DNA of 64,000 nucleotides from Paragonimus westermani (GCA_008508345.1 QNGE01003888.1:1-64000), one strand, 5' to 3'. Counted from the stretch's first letter, positions 47,500-61,207 are shown. Made by a program: numbers and translations. The notes: generated from the letters alone by a model not told the origin.

Positions 47500-48858
47500 T
47501 AACAACTTAAAGCTACTTTTTTTTACCGATCTTTAATATTTTTAACAGTTCTTGAGTACATCTCGGTGGCAGTTTTTGGTCATTTGTGTGGCTTAGCTAG
47601 CTCTAGTAAGACAATTTTCGAACAAGTAATAATTCTGCAAAATAAGCGATAAATATTCAAATCATCTACGTACATTCTCATCATTTAACAGGCAATGTGA
47701 AACAGTCGTCAACAAAATTTTCGTTTTTTAGCCATATTTAACTTTTCCCCTTTTACGCGCTAAACTTTACTAGCCGCTGTCTTGGCTAGCCCATAGACTT
47801 TTAGATACCCCTCACTGTTGCCATAAAAAAGGAAGGCATTTAGTTAGCAATCAGTTTTGGTCACTAGCAGCTTTCTGGACTGCGTCAGGTTACACTATCC
47901 TGACTCAATCAGATTCAGATTGTAAACGGATTAATTGCTAGAAGGTCGATTCGCTTGCATGCAAAAAACTGATGACCACACATAAGATCAGATGAGCTGC
48001 TCAAATTTCCGGTGATAATTAGTGAAATCAGCTACCGACAAATCTCTCTTTTCTAGGGGCTACTTACAAGAATATAAAATGCTGCATTTTAACGTCATTC
48101 CGTATCGACTGTTTGAAACGTTACAAGACAACTTATTAAAGGCAAGATTTTCAATTTAACATTCAGTAACAATAAATAAATACTTCTTTATTAACATTCC
48201 AGTCTTTCGATTATAGTGTGCTTACTAGGTAATAACAGTTAATTAACTTTGTTTCATCTCTATCTAAAATGACACACAAGGATCTACACAATGTGAACAT
48301 AGTACAGATAATATAAATATTTGTAAATTGAAGTACACTGGACCGGATAAATCTCCAGGATAGCTAAAATGATTCATCTTAACAAATGTATGAAACTAAC
48401 TTGCGCGTATTTTAGTGAGGACCAGAGTGTAACTTTGTACTTTCTTCACTGATCCGATAGAACGTTGCATTTATCATTTGCGTCCAATTCAGGCATATCA
48501 GAATGAACATGCGCAGCAGTTTCACTTTAAGTTTTCAAGTGTTTACTCGAAGCGCCAAAAACGTTACCTATAAGGTTGGTTCAAAATCATTGTCAACCGA
48601 TATTTCACTTCACTGCTAACCGTTTCAAGGCATGCATATCTTGTGTTTTGCAATGTCCCACTCTGCTTTTCGAGTTAATTACGATATGCTATTGAACCCG
48701 AAAACTGTTTCATGGAGTACCTGGCACAAGGCAACCAAATCACACGCACGTATACGTGCAGGTATTTTACAAATAAAACCTACGCTAATCGCAGTAACGC
48801 CATACATACGGCTAGCTTGAAAAACCATTTTTAAAAACCTAATTCTAAGAATTTCTCC
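47500..48858. other. No gene recognised
   Basis: The upstream (47.5-47.8 kb) side of transposase relic C may hold more of that element, but I could not identify it. Two antisense-overlapping frames of about 60 codons lie at 48632-48861. Otherwise featureless. Confidence 0.5.
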
Positions 48859-48861
48859 CAC

Positions 48862-48935
48862 TTTTTGTTCGAACCGTTGAAAATCGCACCTCGATTTTTA
48901 CTCAAAGCAATTCAACTTAATCGCTTTGCCACTAA
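48862..48935 (-). repeat. tRNA-related SINE head (Ser/Leu-like D arm)
   Basis: On the minus strand an A box/D arm-like GTGGCAAAGCGATTAAG (48932-48916) is followed by an anticodon-like region and a B box-like ACGGTTCGAAC (48877-48867). Total length is about 74 bases with tRNA-like spacing. The AGCGATTAAG D arm is of the type seen in serine and leucine tRNAs, unlike the TAGCTC type of other copies in the window. Confidence 0.5.
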
Positions 48936-48939
48936 TTAT

Positions 48940-51900
48940 TTTCTGAAATTCAAGTTCCAAGGTTTTTACAGCAGATCAACTGCTAAGTTCAACTCATCGT
49001 TTTTTAACAGTCATTTGAAGAATCGCTTGAAACGGCCATGAAGAAAATCTTAATATTCTGTCAATCTGATTTTATTTTAATGTTACTAAGTGAGAATCTT
49101 GCTGACTTTAATCTCTCCCTGAAAACTAACACTTACCTAAATAGAAATCATATTATCCTGACTAGCCAGATGTACATCCAAATAAACACTCATATTTGCA
49201 TCAAATTAGTGATTAGTATAATTTAGGTAGTCAAGTAACACTTCGTTGTCATTACAAATTTTCTACCAGTTTTTCTTTTAAGTGTACAAATTACATTGTT
49301 TAATTTTGTTAGGCGACCGGCAAACTTGCTTGTTTTACCGAAGATGAATAACAGTCAGCACTCAATACTTTTCTGCTTAGTTTTTAATCGGCAATCAGTA
49401 AATGACGCTACAAATTTGTTTTCACTGTGTTAATCCATTTTATGATTGGCTGATTTGTCCGCTTACTTAATTAGAAATTATCATAATCATCGTTAGTCTG
49501 AACGGCAGATGCAATTTTTATTCGACGTTACCTTCTTAAAAATAACATAATATTTCTCGTACAACATACGGATGGGTAATTGGCTGGCATGATGTCATTC
49601 ATTATATCGGTTTTCCAATGTTGGAAATTTTCGTTCAACATAATCATCTAAGCTTTCTGACGTGCCAGCAGTAAAATCGATTTTCTGATGAATTCCTTAT
49701 TTTGTAACTTGCGCGCAAACTACACACAAATGAGACTGGTTACTGTAATGTTGAAACTTCTTTTCCGGTCAAATAGAATGGTGGCTTATTTTGAAATACC
49801 AAACTATTTGCAAAGGGATTCTTGGAATTTTTGATGCTAATTTTTGCTGCTGTTAAAATAAACATATGATCAGCTTCCAAACTCATTGTTTTTCGTCTGT
49901 AGTTTTGTGAACTTATCGGTTGATTAATCGGCTGAAATATAACCCGCTGATTGATTCTCCTACCTAAAAGCGACCTTCTCAGTCCGGAAATTTTTCGATT
50001 ACCCTCAGTTTACTGAAAGACAAAACTGCAGCTCCACTCCTGCTGCACTTTAATGATTGCTGGTCAATTTCTTACGGAATTGTGATAACTTGACAGGAAA
50101 ATGTGGTGACGGATTGGGCACAACTTTTGACGTCACACCCGGTAAATGTTAGTAACATGGTTGTCAATTTCAAGCCAACTGAGAAACTTGTAAGTCAACC
50201 AACAGATACTAGTTACCACTCTCATAGCAGGTTCGGATATATTGGGTTTAAATGGCTCTACTAAATCAGCGACATCGAACCCACTACCGTTGAATAAATG
50301 GCAAGGAAAGTAACCTGAATAAGTTATTTCGACTGTGCAGTGGCACTTTTCAAAGTTACATGAATGAGCACCTATTAGTCACACTTCTATTTCATCACCA
50401 CATTCACGTCCTATCAAACCCTTGTGTTATACTCACGTGTTTAAGCTTCTTATTCGAGAAGCACACCGAGTTGCAACCAACATACTTGTTCGGTAATCTA
50501 AACGGCTGAACTTAAACAGCGAAACAAGGTTTCCTTCAACAACTTCACCATAACATAAGGGTGACATATATTGCGATATGTTAACATTTCGTTTACTCTT
50601 GTCAGTCGCAAACGTAAAACCTGCTTATTGTGTGCATCATACGGATAAGTACAAACAGGAAATAAACAGGCTTACAGCCCAACCGAGTATTATGTAATCA
50701 GGACCATAGTAACCCGATTGTTTGCTTCAACCATTTTTGTGCACATAATGCCGGCTGATAAGTTCGGACAAGCATCGCTTTATAGAAAGGTAATGACTTT
50801 GTGTTTCGATAGCACAATAGTATCTTGAATGACTTTAATGGGTCAATTTGGCGAGCTGTTATGAGGTGTTTAGCAATCGATGACGTTGGTATTGGAGCCG
50901 TCAGTGCACCAAGTTTGGGCTGGTGCGTCATCAGTTGTTCCAACCACTTCGGGGTGTTTTAGTCGTCTCGCTATGACAGTTGTCGATCAATTCTGTCCAT
51001 GTAAACATCACTGTAATTGCAAACGAACTGGCACACAACATGGAAGGCAGGCGAGTTTGGCAAACTGCTTTCGTGATTGCGTGGAATTGGTCCCCTGGTT
51101 GTTTTACGTAAATGCAACTGTGAAGCCACATACGGGGCAAACTGAATTTCACTTCGTGTAGTTGGCTAGATGGTCACCTTTGAATGGCAAAAATGGGAAA
51201 ACATCCGCCAAGGTGGGTTTAGTGCTCTTCTTCACCGTACGGTTTGCCTCGACGATTTTGTCGGGGTATCCATTTGTTAGTAATGCTTGTCTCGGTAATT
51301 TCTGTTTGGTCTGCGGTGTGGCACTGGTACAAATAGACCCAGCTCCATAAAAAAACAGTCTTAACCGAACCCCGATTGTATGCAAATAGGAAAAAAGCTG
51401 GAGAGGTGAGGATATTGATCATTCCATGTCGCTTTGCGATGAGCTGATCACTGCAACGTGACTTGTGTACTATTGGAACACCTCTTAATCGGTTTGTTTT
51501 CTTGTCAACTGGTTTCCCCTGCCCATTTTAGGTTTCAGGTATGCTTCCATGTAAAAAAACTTATTACAACTGTGTGGTTCACATTGAACTTTCTCTGGTG
51601 TTCACCTTCATTAATACTTGTCCATGATCTTGACGACAACACCAGGAGCTCTACCCAGTTTAAGGAATGCACGAGGTTGCATTTCTCGCAGTTTACTCAT
51701 GATCCCATACTGTCCTGACTTAGACAGCACTGTTGTCGAATGGACGTCGACAAAACCTGGTTGGAAACAGATAGGCAGAACCGCTCTAAACAACCTGATG
51801 CCTGTAGGTTCCAGGAAGACCGAAGCTCCAAAGTAACCAACGATCGTTTATGTACGTTGTTTGTGACAAACGACTGGTTGCGCAAACAGTCGCAGCATCT

Positions 51901-52800
51901 TGTTTTTTGAAGAAATAAACTTAACGTTGAATGCGAATATATTAATTGCATCGAAAATACAGGGTATGCACGAACTGTATATCGATGGCCTGCATGGTTA
52001 ACTTATGAAATTACCTCTTCAGCATCTGCTTTTGAGTAACCACACTAAATCTAAATTACTCACGGGTCATTGCAATTTCCGGTTCTGTTCCTCTGTGAAC
52101 TGCATGCATGTGCAAGACTGCTAGAATAATAGCTACTAAGGTTACATTGCTACACTTAGTTTCACCGGGTAATTGTGGTATAATTTTCTTGAGAGTCTTG
52201 CGGGAATCAATATTTGTTTGATGGTGACCTTAAATAATGATAGGATATTCCTTATGTATATAATTTCCATAAAGGTTATCACTTGCTGTTGCCATCGCTT
52301 CTGTTATCGATTAATCAATACCAACGAAAAAGTACAACTTATCTCGTTCTGTGGGCTAATTTTCAGACAAATCTTTCACAGTAATTTTGTTCAACTGTTT
52401 TTTCTGGCTTACGAGACAACAGAACCATATTTCACGTTTGCTATGCAAACTAGTATTTTATTCAAACGAGCCAGTTTAATGTGATGTGTATTCATGTTTT
52501 CGTCAGAAACTGAGCTGAAAATACATATTTTGTATCTGCGGAAATCTTGAACGTCGCGTGGCATTTACGACTATCTTATGCAAATGACGATACATTTTTA
52601 GATGAAGATGAACGCGTTAGGTTAGCCACGCCGGCTGTTTGTTCGCGCTATTACAACAGAAGTGTAAAAATATCCTCCCGACCTACCCGAGTTTCGTCGA
52701 CAGTAATGTAGAGGTCAAAGTTCCTAAGAACACAGGAAAATTTACGGGTAGCTTGTGTTAACCGCTGAAATTTTATTCTCAAAGACAAATAAAACACATT
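48940..52800. other. No gene recognised; several antisense-overlapping frames at 50.7-52.0 kb
   Basis: Between 50698 and 51951 about nine open frames of 60-93 codons overlap on both strands, reflecting locally higher GC rather than a gene. None has a motif I recognise. Frame 52173-52484 (plus, 103 codons) is hydrophobic and AT-rich, without a recognisable domain. Confidence 0.5.
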
Positions 52801-52817
52801 TTATGGTGGGCTTGCAA

Positions 52818-52892
52818 ACAGGTGGTCGTTCATCGTAATCGCCAGAATCGGGTTTGGATGCGAGTCGTTCGAATCTTACGATCTCGGCTACT
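52818..52892. repeat. Possible tRNA-related fragment, orientation unclear
   Basis: Plus strand: a B box-like CGTTCGAATCT (9 of 11) at about 52866-52876 with a poor A box upstream. Minus strand: an A box-like TAGCCGAGATCG (10 of 12) at about 52892-52881 with a B box-like GCATCCAAACC about 30 bases on. Either way the segment looks like a decayed SINE head. Confidence 0.33.
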
Positions 52893-52894
52893 AC

Positions 52895-54490
52895 CAACCA
52901 AAACGCAGACAACAGCTTCAATCGGTTTGTTTTCTCAACACCACACACACTAATTTATCGATTCTATGAATTTCGGTCTGTAAGTCAGTGTTAGCCTAGA
53001 AAGAGCCACTAGTCCTCAGGGTTACAGTTATTAGTTTCACGTGGGCAGAAATTGTTCCGCTACAATTGTTTCACTTTACCAAAGCAAATAATTTCTCGTC
53101 AACAGGGTAACATCTGGTTTTACTACGGACGACTTAATGGGAACATATTATTTTCTTCAATTTATTCATCCTTTTTTATGAATAACAAAAAATATTCACA
53201 TCATTGTTCTTCTAATTCTGAAAGCGGTAGAAACTTAATGCTATATTTTACCATTAAATATCCGAATGGGGTCAAAGTTATTATTGTCGCGCACGAAAAA
53301 CTTTATGTTAGTTTTCAAGTAAGTATACGGTGTGTCTTCATCAGTACACGAACAAAATTCTGACAGAGTAGGTGGCGGTTTCTCCTAAAAATTTGTTAAT
53401 CAGTAGAACTAACTGCTTTTTCGGACTAAATGTACGAAGACCACATTTTAAGTTCGATCGGGACGCATTTATTCGTCGTACATTTATGTTTACACACCTT
53501 CCCAGATAACATGTTTCCAAGGAACGTCTTTTTATCATAACAGAAGTTTGTTTTTAAACACTTTTACAGCCGGAATGCATGAAGAATCCACACTTATGAT
53601 GGTAAGCCCCCTCACGCACACAAGCTATGTCGATAAATAAAAAATTGCATAATAAGGGAATCACTAAATATACATTAGGGCTGGATGTAGATTAAATCGA
53701 AATCGGTAGCTCACAAAACTTTGAGTTTCATCCGAAAAATTTCTGGACACCTTCCTGAATCTTTTCAACTGGCATCATTGATAATACGTTCTACTGATCA
53801 CTACAACGCGAAGCAGGTGGACATTCACCGTACGCAGGAGGTAGTGAAAAACACTGTCTTCATATCAGAGTTGTTTGTTTTCATCAAACACTTGATTAAA
53901 TTTCATAAGTACAAATGCTTATGTGATAAGTACGTAGATACATGAAAAAATGTCATGGAGGCTGATCAAAATTGTCATCTGCATGGTTTCTTCATTTTTC
54001 CTGACCTGATCTTTCAGTCATCATTTTTGACGACTCAGGGTGTAAATCAAACACTATTAACAAGAAAGACAGAAGGAAATTAACGCCCGATATATTTTGT
54101 TGCTAAAATCACGTTTTACTTTAACCAGAAAGCTTGTTAGCGATAATGAAAGTTTGGTAACCAAGTAACTTAGTGTACAATGGAAGAGGTTTTTAGAAAA
54201 ACAGGTACATTCTCCTCATACTCTTCAAATGTCTGTGTTGTGACTAATTCACATCAACAGAATACTCGTGTTGAGATTAATGAAAGTAGTTTTCAGTCTG
54301 AAATCAGCACTGAAATTTTTAACCCATCAAACTTTGACGAAATCAAGGTTATCGCTGAATTTAGCAAAAAATGAGAATTCTAGATCACTTAGACTGGCAA
54401 TAGTTTACAGGTAACTGCGTTGAATTCAGATTTGCAAGAATTCTCTCTCGGATTCAGTATTTCGTTCAAGAGTAAGTATTCTTGCAGATA
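52895..54490. other. No gene recognised
   Basis: Frames 53052-53363 (plus, 103 codons), 53341-53538 (minus), 53721-53945 (plus) and 54180-54374 (plus) are compact and motif-free. They are spread over different phases with no plausible shared splice structure that I can see. Confidence 0.48.
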
Positions 54491-54493
54491 TTT

Positions 54494-54552
54494 ATGCTGT
54501 TAAACGAAGGCAAGGGGAGATGGAGTGTCTACAGAATGGTTCGAAACCAAAT
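54494..54552 (+). repeat. Strong isolated B box-like site
   Basis: GGTTCGAAACC at 54538-54548 fits the B box core almost exactly, but the A box expected about 44 bases upstream is poor. It is also close to palindromic (TGGTTCGAAACCA), which may be coincidental. It is a weak SINE candidate. Confidence 0.25.
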
Positions 54553-55431
54553 TATATGCCGTCACATTTATAACTATACGTTTTTCGTACATCCGTCAAA
54601 CAACTTAAGAGCCTGGTGGCACAAGCCGTTGGTGAGCATCACCGGTATTTTTCAGACACCCCGGAAAAACTAATCATCGACCGTAATCCGAAATAGTTTT
54701 GGTAACGATTGTTGCTTTAATTCAACAGCAGAATAAATAATGAATATTCGCATTACTTTCATTCACTTTCGTTGTTTGTAACTGGAGGGTGACAATCTTA
54801 TCTTATCTGTGGACTCAATATTAATATGCATCAATGATCCTTACCATGACAACGATTGAGTAGTTCAACTGAGAAAGAAACAATCATATAAGGAAGCTGT
54901 GACTAGATGACCATAAGGGATAAGTGAAGCATGCTCAACTAAGTCGACTGTAGAAAAGTTTGAAGGCGGCAAGAATTTCTGTGAAATATGTATATTGAAG
55001 AGATTCTCCTTCCGCCTCAGCATTTTGATAATGTGTTCCAACTTGTTGGTTTGTTGCTACTGATCATCTATTATTGATCCATACGTTTCCATATGCTCCC
55101 CAAAAATGTCTGAATTACTGTTGAATAATTTTTGTATTTGGGCGGTTATTTTTCAATACTCGATCTGATCCAGAATTTTCAATCATGTGCGACACAGATT
55201 GCTTGATTCGCGGTCATGTGAGAAGGTAGTGTGATTTAAAAACAATTGCACCTAACTTTGACACAGTCTTCCACTTAAAGATCAAAAATGCATTGAATTA
55301 TTATTGGTCACTTTGGTTCCAAATCTTTTAACTAATTCTGTTAACTTTATGTTTAATTTTCATTTAATTATTACTGAGGTCTATCGCTTGCATGGTTTGT
55401 GTCAAAATAAAGCCCGGAGTAAGTAACTGAA

Positions 55432-55537
55432 TGCACTTTCCTAAACAGCAGATATCATTCATTAATTTTCCGTATGATGTAACTCATCTTAAGCTGTTTC
55501 TCAGGAAACGTTTTTCCGCAGCCCTCAGGAAAGTGCA
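55432..55537. repeat. 11-bp inverted repeat pair around an 84-bp core
   Basis: TGCACTTTCCT at 55432-55442 and its exact reverse complement AGGAAAGTGCA at 55527-55537. Inside, CTCAGGAAA occurs twice and AACAGC/GCTGTT adds a further short inverted match. Size and layout could suit a tiny non-autonomous DNA element, but no target-site duplication was seen and the arms are short enough to arise by chance. Confidence 0.4.
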
Positions 55538-55546
55538 ACATGTCGT

Positions 55547-55567
55547 GTCTGTCGACAGTCTGTCGAC
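55547..55567. repeat. Tandem duplication of GTCTGTCGAC
   Basis: GTCTGTCGAC occurs at 55547-55556 and again at 55558-55567, separated by one base. Each copy ends in the palindrome GTCGAC. It is likely a small slippage duplication. Confidence 0.7.
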
Positions 55568-57236
55568 TAACACTTGGTGACTTTCATACCTTAAATCTAA
55601 AGACATGCAAAATGTTTTTTGTTCACTAAAATTATTTAACTTGATGTGGTTGAGTCACGCACCTAGATTACCCAAAAGCGTTACCAAAACTGATAGTATA
55701 CAGCCACACCAAACCATGCCGAACAGGTTGATGACTGCGCACTGCAAACGTAACCTGTTGCCTGTTAGCTGAATTTCATGAGTTGCCGTTCACGATGCTT
55801 AGTACACTGGCAACATTGCAACTCACAAGTTGCTGCGACACTCTTGCTATTTTCTCCTTCACGAACATCTTCACGGGTTTTGTTGAGGGCTAACCAAATA
55901 ATATTTGCATTGAATTGATCACGCTGAACAACTCGGATCTGTAAACACTTCCGTCGTGTTATTGGGGTGAAAATCTTGCACACCCCACACATACATAAAC
56001 AACCGCAAAAATTCGCTCTTTTATCCATCAGGTCCGTCTCCGGTTTATGTCACAAACCAATATTTCTTTGTTCCAAGAAAACCACGGTTACAAGATAGTG
56101 ATTACATAATGCCTCTTATTCACTGCAAGCAATATCTATCTCAACATTTACTTCCGTATGTTTTCACTCACATTATAAACGAACATATCGAGCGTACGTC
56201 TGAAAGTCGTCGTGAAAACAGTACCCATGGTAACCAGGTCAAGTGGTAATTTTGGTTAAGTAAACTTCCGCATTCATTTATGCAATAATTACTCCATGGA
56301 GTTGGGAGCTAATCGTGTTGTTAGTGAATTAAAAGGTTTTGTTTCCTTTCTTTTGGAAGTATCCACTGAATCATGGGCTTATGTCATTTACTCACTGCTA
56401 CAATTTTCACGAAGGAGCCGATAACTAGCAGAAAGTCTAGAGTTTATAATAAAGAAACTTATGTCCCCCGCAGCATGGAATTGAACTTGTTTTCCGGCAT
56501 ACACTTCATGGACTATACTCGCAATTACCAAATTTTGTATGTCCAATAGTTTTGCGTAATTCATTTTCCGAAGATCCGCTAGTCGGTAAACTTAACTTGT
56601 CTGTAGACTTGATAATTGCTAAGGTTTCCTCATATGCAATATACCGATTCATGCTTTCACTTCCGCGCTAAACCTAGCTGTAAATTTTGTCGGCGGAACA
56701 AGGTGTTGAGGGAAACGTAAAGGTAAAACGAAACATTTTGAAGTAACAATTAACCGAAACTTGCAAACTTGATTGACACCGGTATGTATGTTTCAAAAAA
56801 CCGACATTTTTAACTTAAACCTTGGAATTTGGGCAAGGTTTTAGTATATTGCTTCATTAGTTTGATGTTTGTTACAATTTTTGGCGATCAGTAATAACCA
56901 GCTTATAAATACAGCAATTAGGTAAGTAACACTAGGCTCAGTTGCAGGGATACACGAAGAATCAATCAATACATTTTGAATACAGGCAACATCTGCATGG
57001 AAAGTAGTGCGGTTCATTTAAGAGTTACTATGACTCTAACCATCTTGTTAGGTGCAATGCATATTGTATGTGTATATAAACGTGCGTGCGTTATAGAGTT
57101 AGGTATCTACGTTACTATGAAACGCATTATCCATAATGTAGAACTGATTAAATATTTTTTTAGGCTGCATCTTATGAAAAAAACAACATCAACTGTTATA
57201 GCTTTTAGTGGTTAGCTTTTACAACTGAGAAAGTGT

Positions 57237-57310
57237 GCGTAGCTCGGCTGGTGCGAGTCTTTCAGAAGTGATTAGGTCACAAGAAAACCTCCTCCGCCAG
57301 TAATTTGGAA
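57237..57310 (+). repeat. tRNA-related SINE head (A box only)
   Basis: TAGCTCGGCTGG at 57240-57251 matches the A box at 11 of 12 positions and is followed by TGCGAG. This closely parallels the A boxes at 9.88 kb and 61.22 kb. The B box region is not recognisable. It is probably a decayed member of the same tRNA-derived group. Confidence 0.4.
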
Positions 57311-57314
57311 AAAC

Positions 57315-60300
57315 AAACAACGTTAAATCCGATACGACTTATATCTTGAAAACACTCTCGTGTATTTTGCCGGGTCACATTTCGCGGTTTCTGAAGCAGA
57401 AGGTACAATTGGTTTTAATCCTCTAAGCGGTGAAAGACATGGTTGCGTCACATCTCAAATGAACTTTTGTGACGCATGAAAGAGAGCAGTTGCGATCGAC
57501 TGCTTAACATCTTCTACATACCAGTTTGAAGATTAAACCGGCTAATTTACGAAAACGAAAAGCTCTCCGGTTCCCAAATTTTTGTGTATTTCAACAAAAA
57601 AGCAACTCCACTGTGCACCCAAATATCTGTCTATCGATTTCTACCAGTTGGTCGTTACCCATGAACGGTCGTGTTCTGGCTACTGCGGTTTACCTCTCGA
57701 TATGCTTTGAGAAATCCTACATGCCTGTATTTGTTTGGGAAAGAACTATCAAAAATAATTTTTTACCCTATCATTAATATTTTGTTTATTGATCGTTTAA
57801 TTTGTGCCTCGTTCTCTAGCAAACTACCACACCTGCTCTTTTCGAACAAGAAAGTATGACTTTATCAAAATGTACAGAATTGCTTTCTATTCGTCACACA
57901 ATACTTATACTACATTATTCGCAGTTATGCAGTGCACAGAAGCACTCTAAATAATGGTCGAGCATGCAAACGAGTTTGATGTCGTCAAATCGGTGATCCA
58001 TGAAATGTGAAGCCTTGATTCTCGTGATTGTAATCAACATTCTATTCAACATCCTGGGTTTCAATCTCCAAAGTTTATCTGCCTTATTCCCGGTGACATT
58101 TGATTGAAACCTAAGCAGCTGGTTTTCTTCCCGTGCGGTCTCTCAACAGAGTTTAACTCTGACCTCGCCTTTCACTTTGACGTCTACATACTTTGTTAAA
58201 AGTGACTACGACTGCAAACGCGCAAGTCAAAATCAAGACAGTTCATGTAAGTTTGCTCAACACCGTCCTCAGAATGCTGATTCATCGTTGCTTTTAGTTT
58301 ATTTTTAAGCGGTCACATTTGTATTGCCAATATCACATTTATTGGTTCAGTTAATGCTTGCGGAATACGTGATCTTAAGAAGAAAAGTCGCTTTTCACGG
58401 TGCTCTAAAGCAACCAATTTAAGCACACCTGTGAAACACGTAAAATAGTACTGTGGTCACCGGGTGAATCTACCTGATATAAGCTCAAATGAATATTTTT
58501 ACAAAGTGGCATCCCTGAATTGTACGAAAAAAGGGTTGATTCGCTTGAGGAATTCTCTTCAAATAACGTAACATGTAGCCCCTAGGCTGTTTAAATGGCG
58601 CATATTTGTAGAAATAACTTAGTAACTAACGTCAAAATGCAATTAGCGTTGTTCTGCTGGGAGTAGCAGCCAGTCAATCGAAAGAGCACCAAGTGATAAG
58701 CATCTCACTTTATTACGTCACCGAACACTTTTTTTGACAAAATGACCAACTGCTATTTTGTTCACCGCTTCGGATCCTTGGATTTATTGCAAACTCGTGA
58801 TTAAAATATCCTGATTCAATTTTCACACATAGTTTGTTAATTATTGAAACAAGTTCAATTCAACTAAACAGCTGAACCTGTTAGCAATTACACGTAAAAA
58901 TAAATTATGTATCTAGACACAACACACTTTTAGTGACTAATACCCTCCTTCTGGCTTCCACTGTTTCAGAAAGTTCATGTGGCCTAAAATGCCCAGAAAT
59001 CTCTTCCAGAAAAGTGCTGTTTGTACGTGTTAACGATTAAATTCTGTGTCATTTTTAAGAATCAGTTTATAGTCAGTCCGTTAAAAGACGAACTGTTTAC
59101 TTACCTGTGCGCAAATCTTTGTCTAACCTTCATAACTTGTAGCATTTAGCAATTCTTTGATAATGGAGAGCACTTCAGTCTTTTAATGTTTGAACACGAT
59201 TGAAAACTAATCACAGCTATATGTACAACTAAACTGTACGGATTGTATCCAGTTAAAGAAAACATCACTGAAAAACTAAAAAATATTTGGGGATTTAACT
59301 GGTCAGAACTAATTACAGCCTTCGCATTCGAATATGATGTTTGAATGGTCCACTTCAAAGGGAAGCACTATGTTTCGCTCTGAAAAGAACGGTACGTATG
59401 TTCTCACTTGGACCAGCATACTCAGTCCAACCCTATTGGTTGTGACTCGAGAATGTTAACTGATTATTTGTGGAACTAACAACACTTATGACTGGTTCTT
59501 CCACAATAGACACAACCAAATTTTCGCGATCTATACTTAACTTTATTTCAAAAAGAAACCAAACCATAGTTTTTGTTCGTTCCATTCAACAACCGCATAA
59601 AGAGGACTTCACTGTGCTTGACGTAAGCGACCCCATTATGACAGGTTAGCAATACACTAGACGTTAGTCCACACTACCATCAACTCTACGTAGAGCGGCT
59701 GACTGAAATCCAAATCGTCAACTGGAAATAGTCAATTCCAGTCACTTACTGCATTTAGTTTCATTAGTGATCAAATCTGTTAACCAACATATACTAGCGA
59801 GTTGAATGCCTTCTGACTGGCTCTCTATTCCAAGGTCTATTGTTAATACACAACTTGTAACTTGTACGAATGTTCAAGACATCCATACGGTCCTTTACAA
59901 GGCTATCCTTTATTAACGTACGAGGTAGCAAGCACAGCCCAGCAGGCTACTTACGGTTCAGAATTGGTCATTCAGAACAACTAATTGAAGCACAGCAGTG
60001 TTTTGACTAGAGCGACCAGAACAAAAACAGATAATTTTGATGTGAACTACAATAAATAACTTACAAAATTCACTAAACACCTAGCTGCCCTTACAGATTT
60101 TTTCACCTAATCCCATGTTGGTTTAATCTGAACCCAGCGCGTCTACTCTGTTGATGTGGTCCACACAAGGTTACCTATAGAACATTTAGCTTATTAAAAA
60201 ACCAAATTCAACGCTCAAACTTTACATTCATTCAGGGAAATATCGGTTTTAATTGCCCACAATCTGACAGAATCGCGCGTCCGTACATATGACTTAATTG

Positions 60301-60918
60301 TCCCTTCCACATCATTAGAGTTTTTAGAGAAAAGGAATCACCATACACTGTTGATGCTGACGATTTACGTACGCGAACTTCCTCAACACTATAACGAAAT
60401 TCATACTGTTGATTACTGGTCTGATAAAAAACCTACGCATCTTCCCCATAAAGAAGCCCACGAACATCATGCTATCAACCATTTTATATGTGATTGTGGT
60501 CAGTCGCTCAAATTTTTCTTCGAATGGAACCTATGGTGCAGTCGTTCCTCCTCCCCAACGTTCGTTTCACTTACCAAAACGGATTCTAATCAGTTTTATA
60601 TATTACTGACAAAACATCACTCACTTAGCTGGACGTTCATGGATTGATCAAACTAATAATTGCAACCAGAGCCACAATGTACTCATTCGTTTAGGTTATC
60701 CACTGAGTTTTGCGAACATTGCTGTTCGGCCACATCAATCCCAGAAAACACGCCGACAGTGCGTTTTCAAAACCCAGTTTTTTTCAGTTTTACTGCTTGT
60801 ACCTACGGCCTTGACGACGAAGCGCAGTTTATACCAGTAAACACGACGCGTGAATAAGTGACACACCTATTGCGTTCAGTACAACAGTTAGAACAGAATG
60901 AAGTATGACAGCTCTCGA
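57315..60918. other. No gene recognised
   Basis: Frames 57526-57777 (plus, 83 codons), 59146-59358 (minus), 60351-60647 (plus, 98 codons) and 60660-60857 (plus) have no recognisable domain and partly overlap each other in different phases. No repeats were recognised between 57.9 and 60.3 kb. Confidence 0.5.
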
Positions 60919-60922
60919 CTTT

Positions 60923-60998
60923 GACTAGGCTCGAACCAAAGGCAGAAACAGTCTTTTTAAACGCGACGAGTGCTGCACGGGCTGAGTTATAAGCCGTG
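60923..60998 (-). repeat. tRNA-related SINE head (both promoter boxes)
   Basis: On the minus strand the A box-like TATAACTCAGCCCGTGC (60991-60975, 10 of 12) is followed by GCACTCGTCGCG and the B box-like GGTTCGAGCCT (60938-60928, 9 of 11). Spacing is close to that of a tRNA. RNA polymerase III could in principle use this promoter. The element points away from the similar one at 61.21 kb, about 210 bases away. No body or tail is recognised downstream. Confidence 0.62.
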
Positions 60999-60999
60999 G

Positions 61000-61205
61000 C
61001 AAGGGCCCAGAAATTTCGATTTTATATTCATGTCAGTATTTCGTACACAATGGATCCAGTAACTCGGATAGTCGGCTACCTCCGCAGGGTTTCTACAGCA
61101 TTCCACGCTATAGTCTATTGACACTAATGCTGTTGGATGATAAATTGCGTTATCGATAAGAAAAAAGGTAATCAAAGCAGATTGCGCAAGTTCCGAGAAC
61201 CCAGC
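61000..61205. other. Spacer between two divergent tRNA-related elements
   Basis: About 205 bases separate the start of the minus-strand element at 60.99 kb and the plus-strand element at 61.21 kb. The antisense frames 60987-61316 (minus, 109 codons) and 61207-61458 (plus, 83 codons) run into the elements and are not credible genes. No other structure is seen. Confidence 0.5.
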
Positions 61206-61207
61206 GT

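Larger units (their letters stand above)
54555..57236. other. No gene recognised; local inverted and tandem duplications near 55.5 kb
   Basis: Minus-strand frame 55765-56028 (87 codons, Cys-rich) and plus-strand frame 56976-57215 (79 codons) have no motif I can name. At 55432-55537 a pair of 11-bp inverted arms flanks a short segment, and a tandem duplication follows at 55547-55567. Confidence 0.5.

Noticed and set aside
32541..50969. GGGGTGT(C/T)TTAGTCGTCTC at 32541-32559 and 50951-50969 (18 of 19 identical)
   Set aside because: By rough counting, one such pair is expected by chance among all positions of a 64-kb window, and the flanks do not align.
50698..51951. Dense cluster of overlapping open frames on both strands
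   Set aside because: Frames overlap in several phases and on both strands, have no shared domain, and reflect locally higher GC rather than coding.
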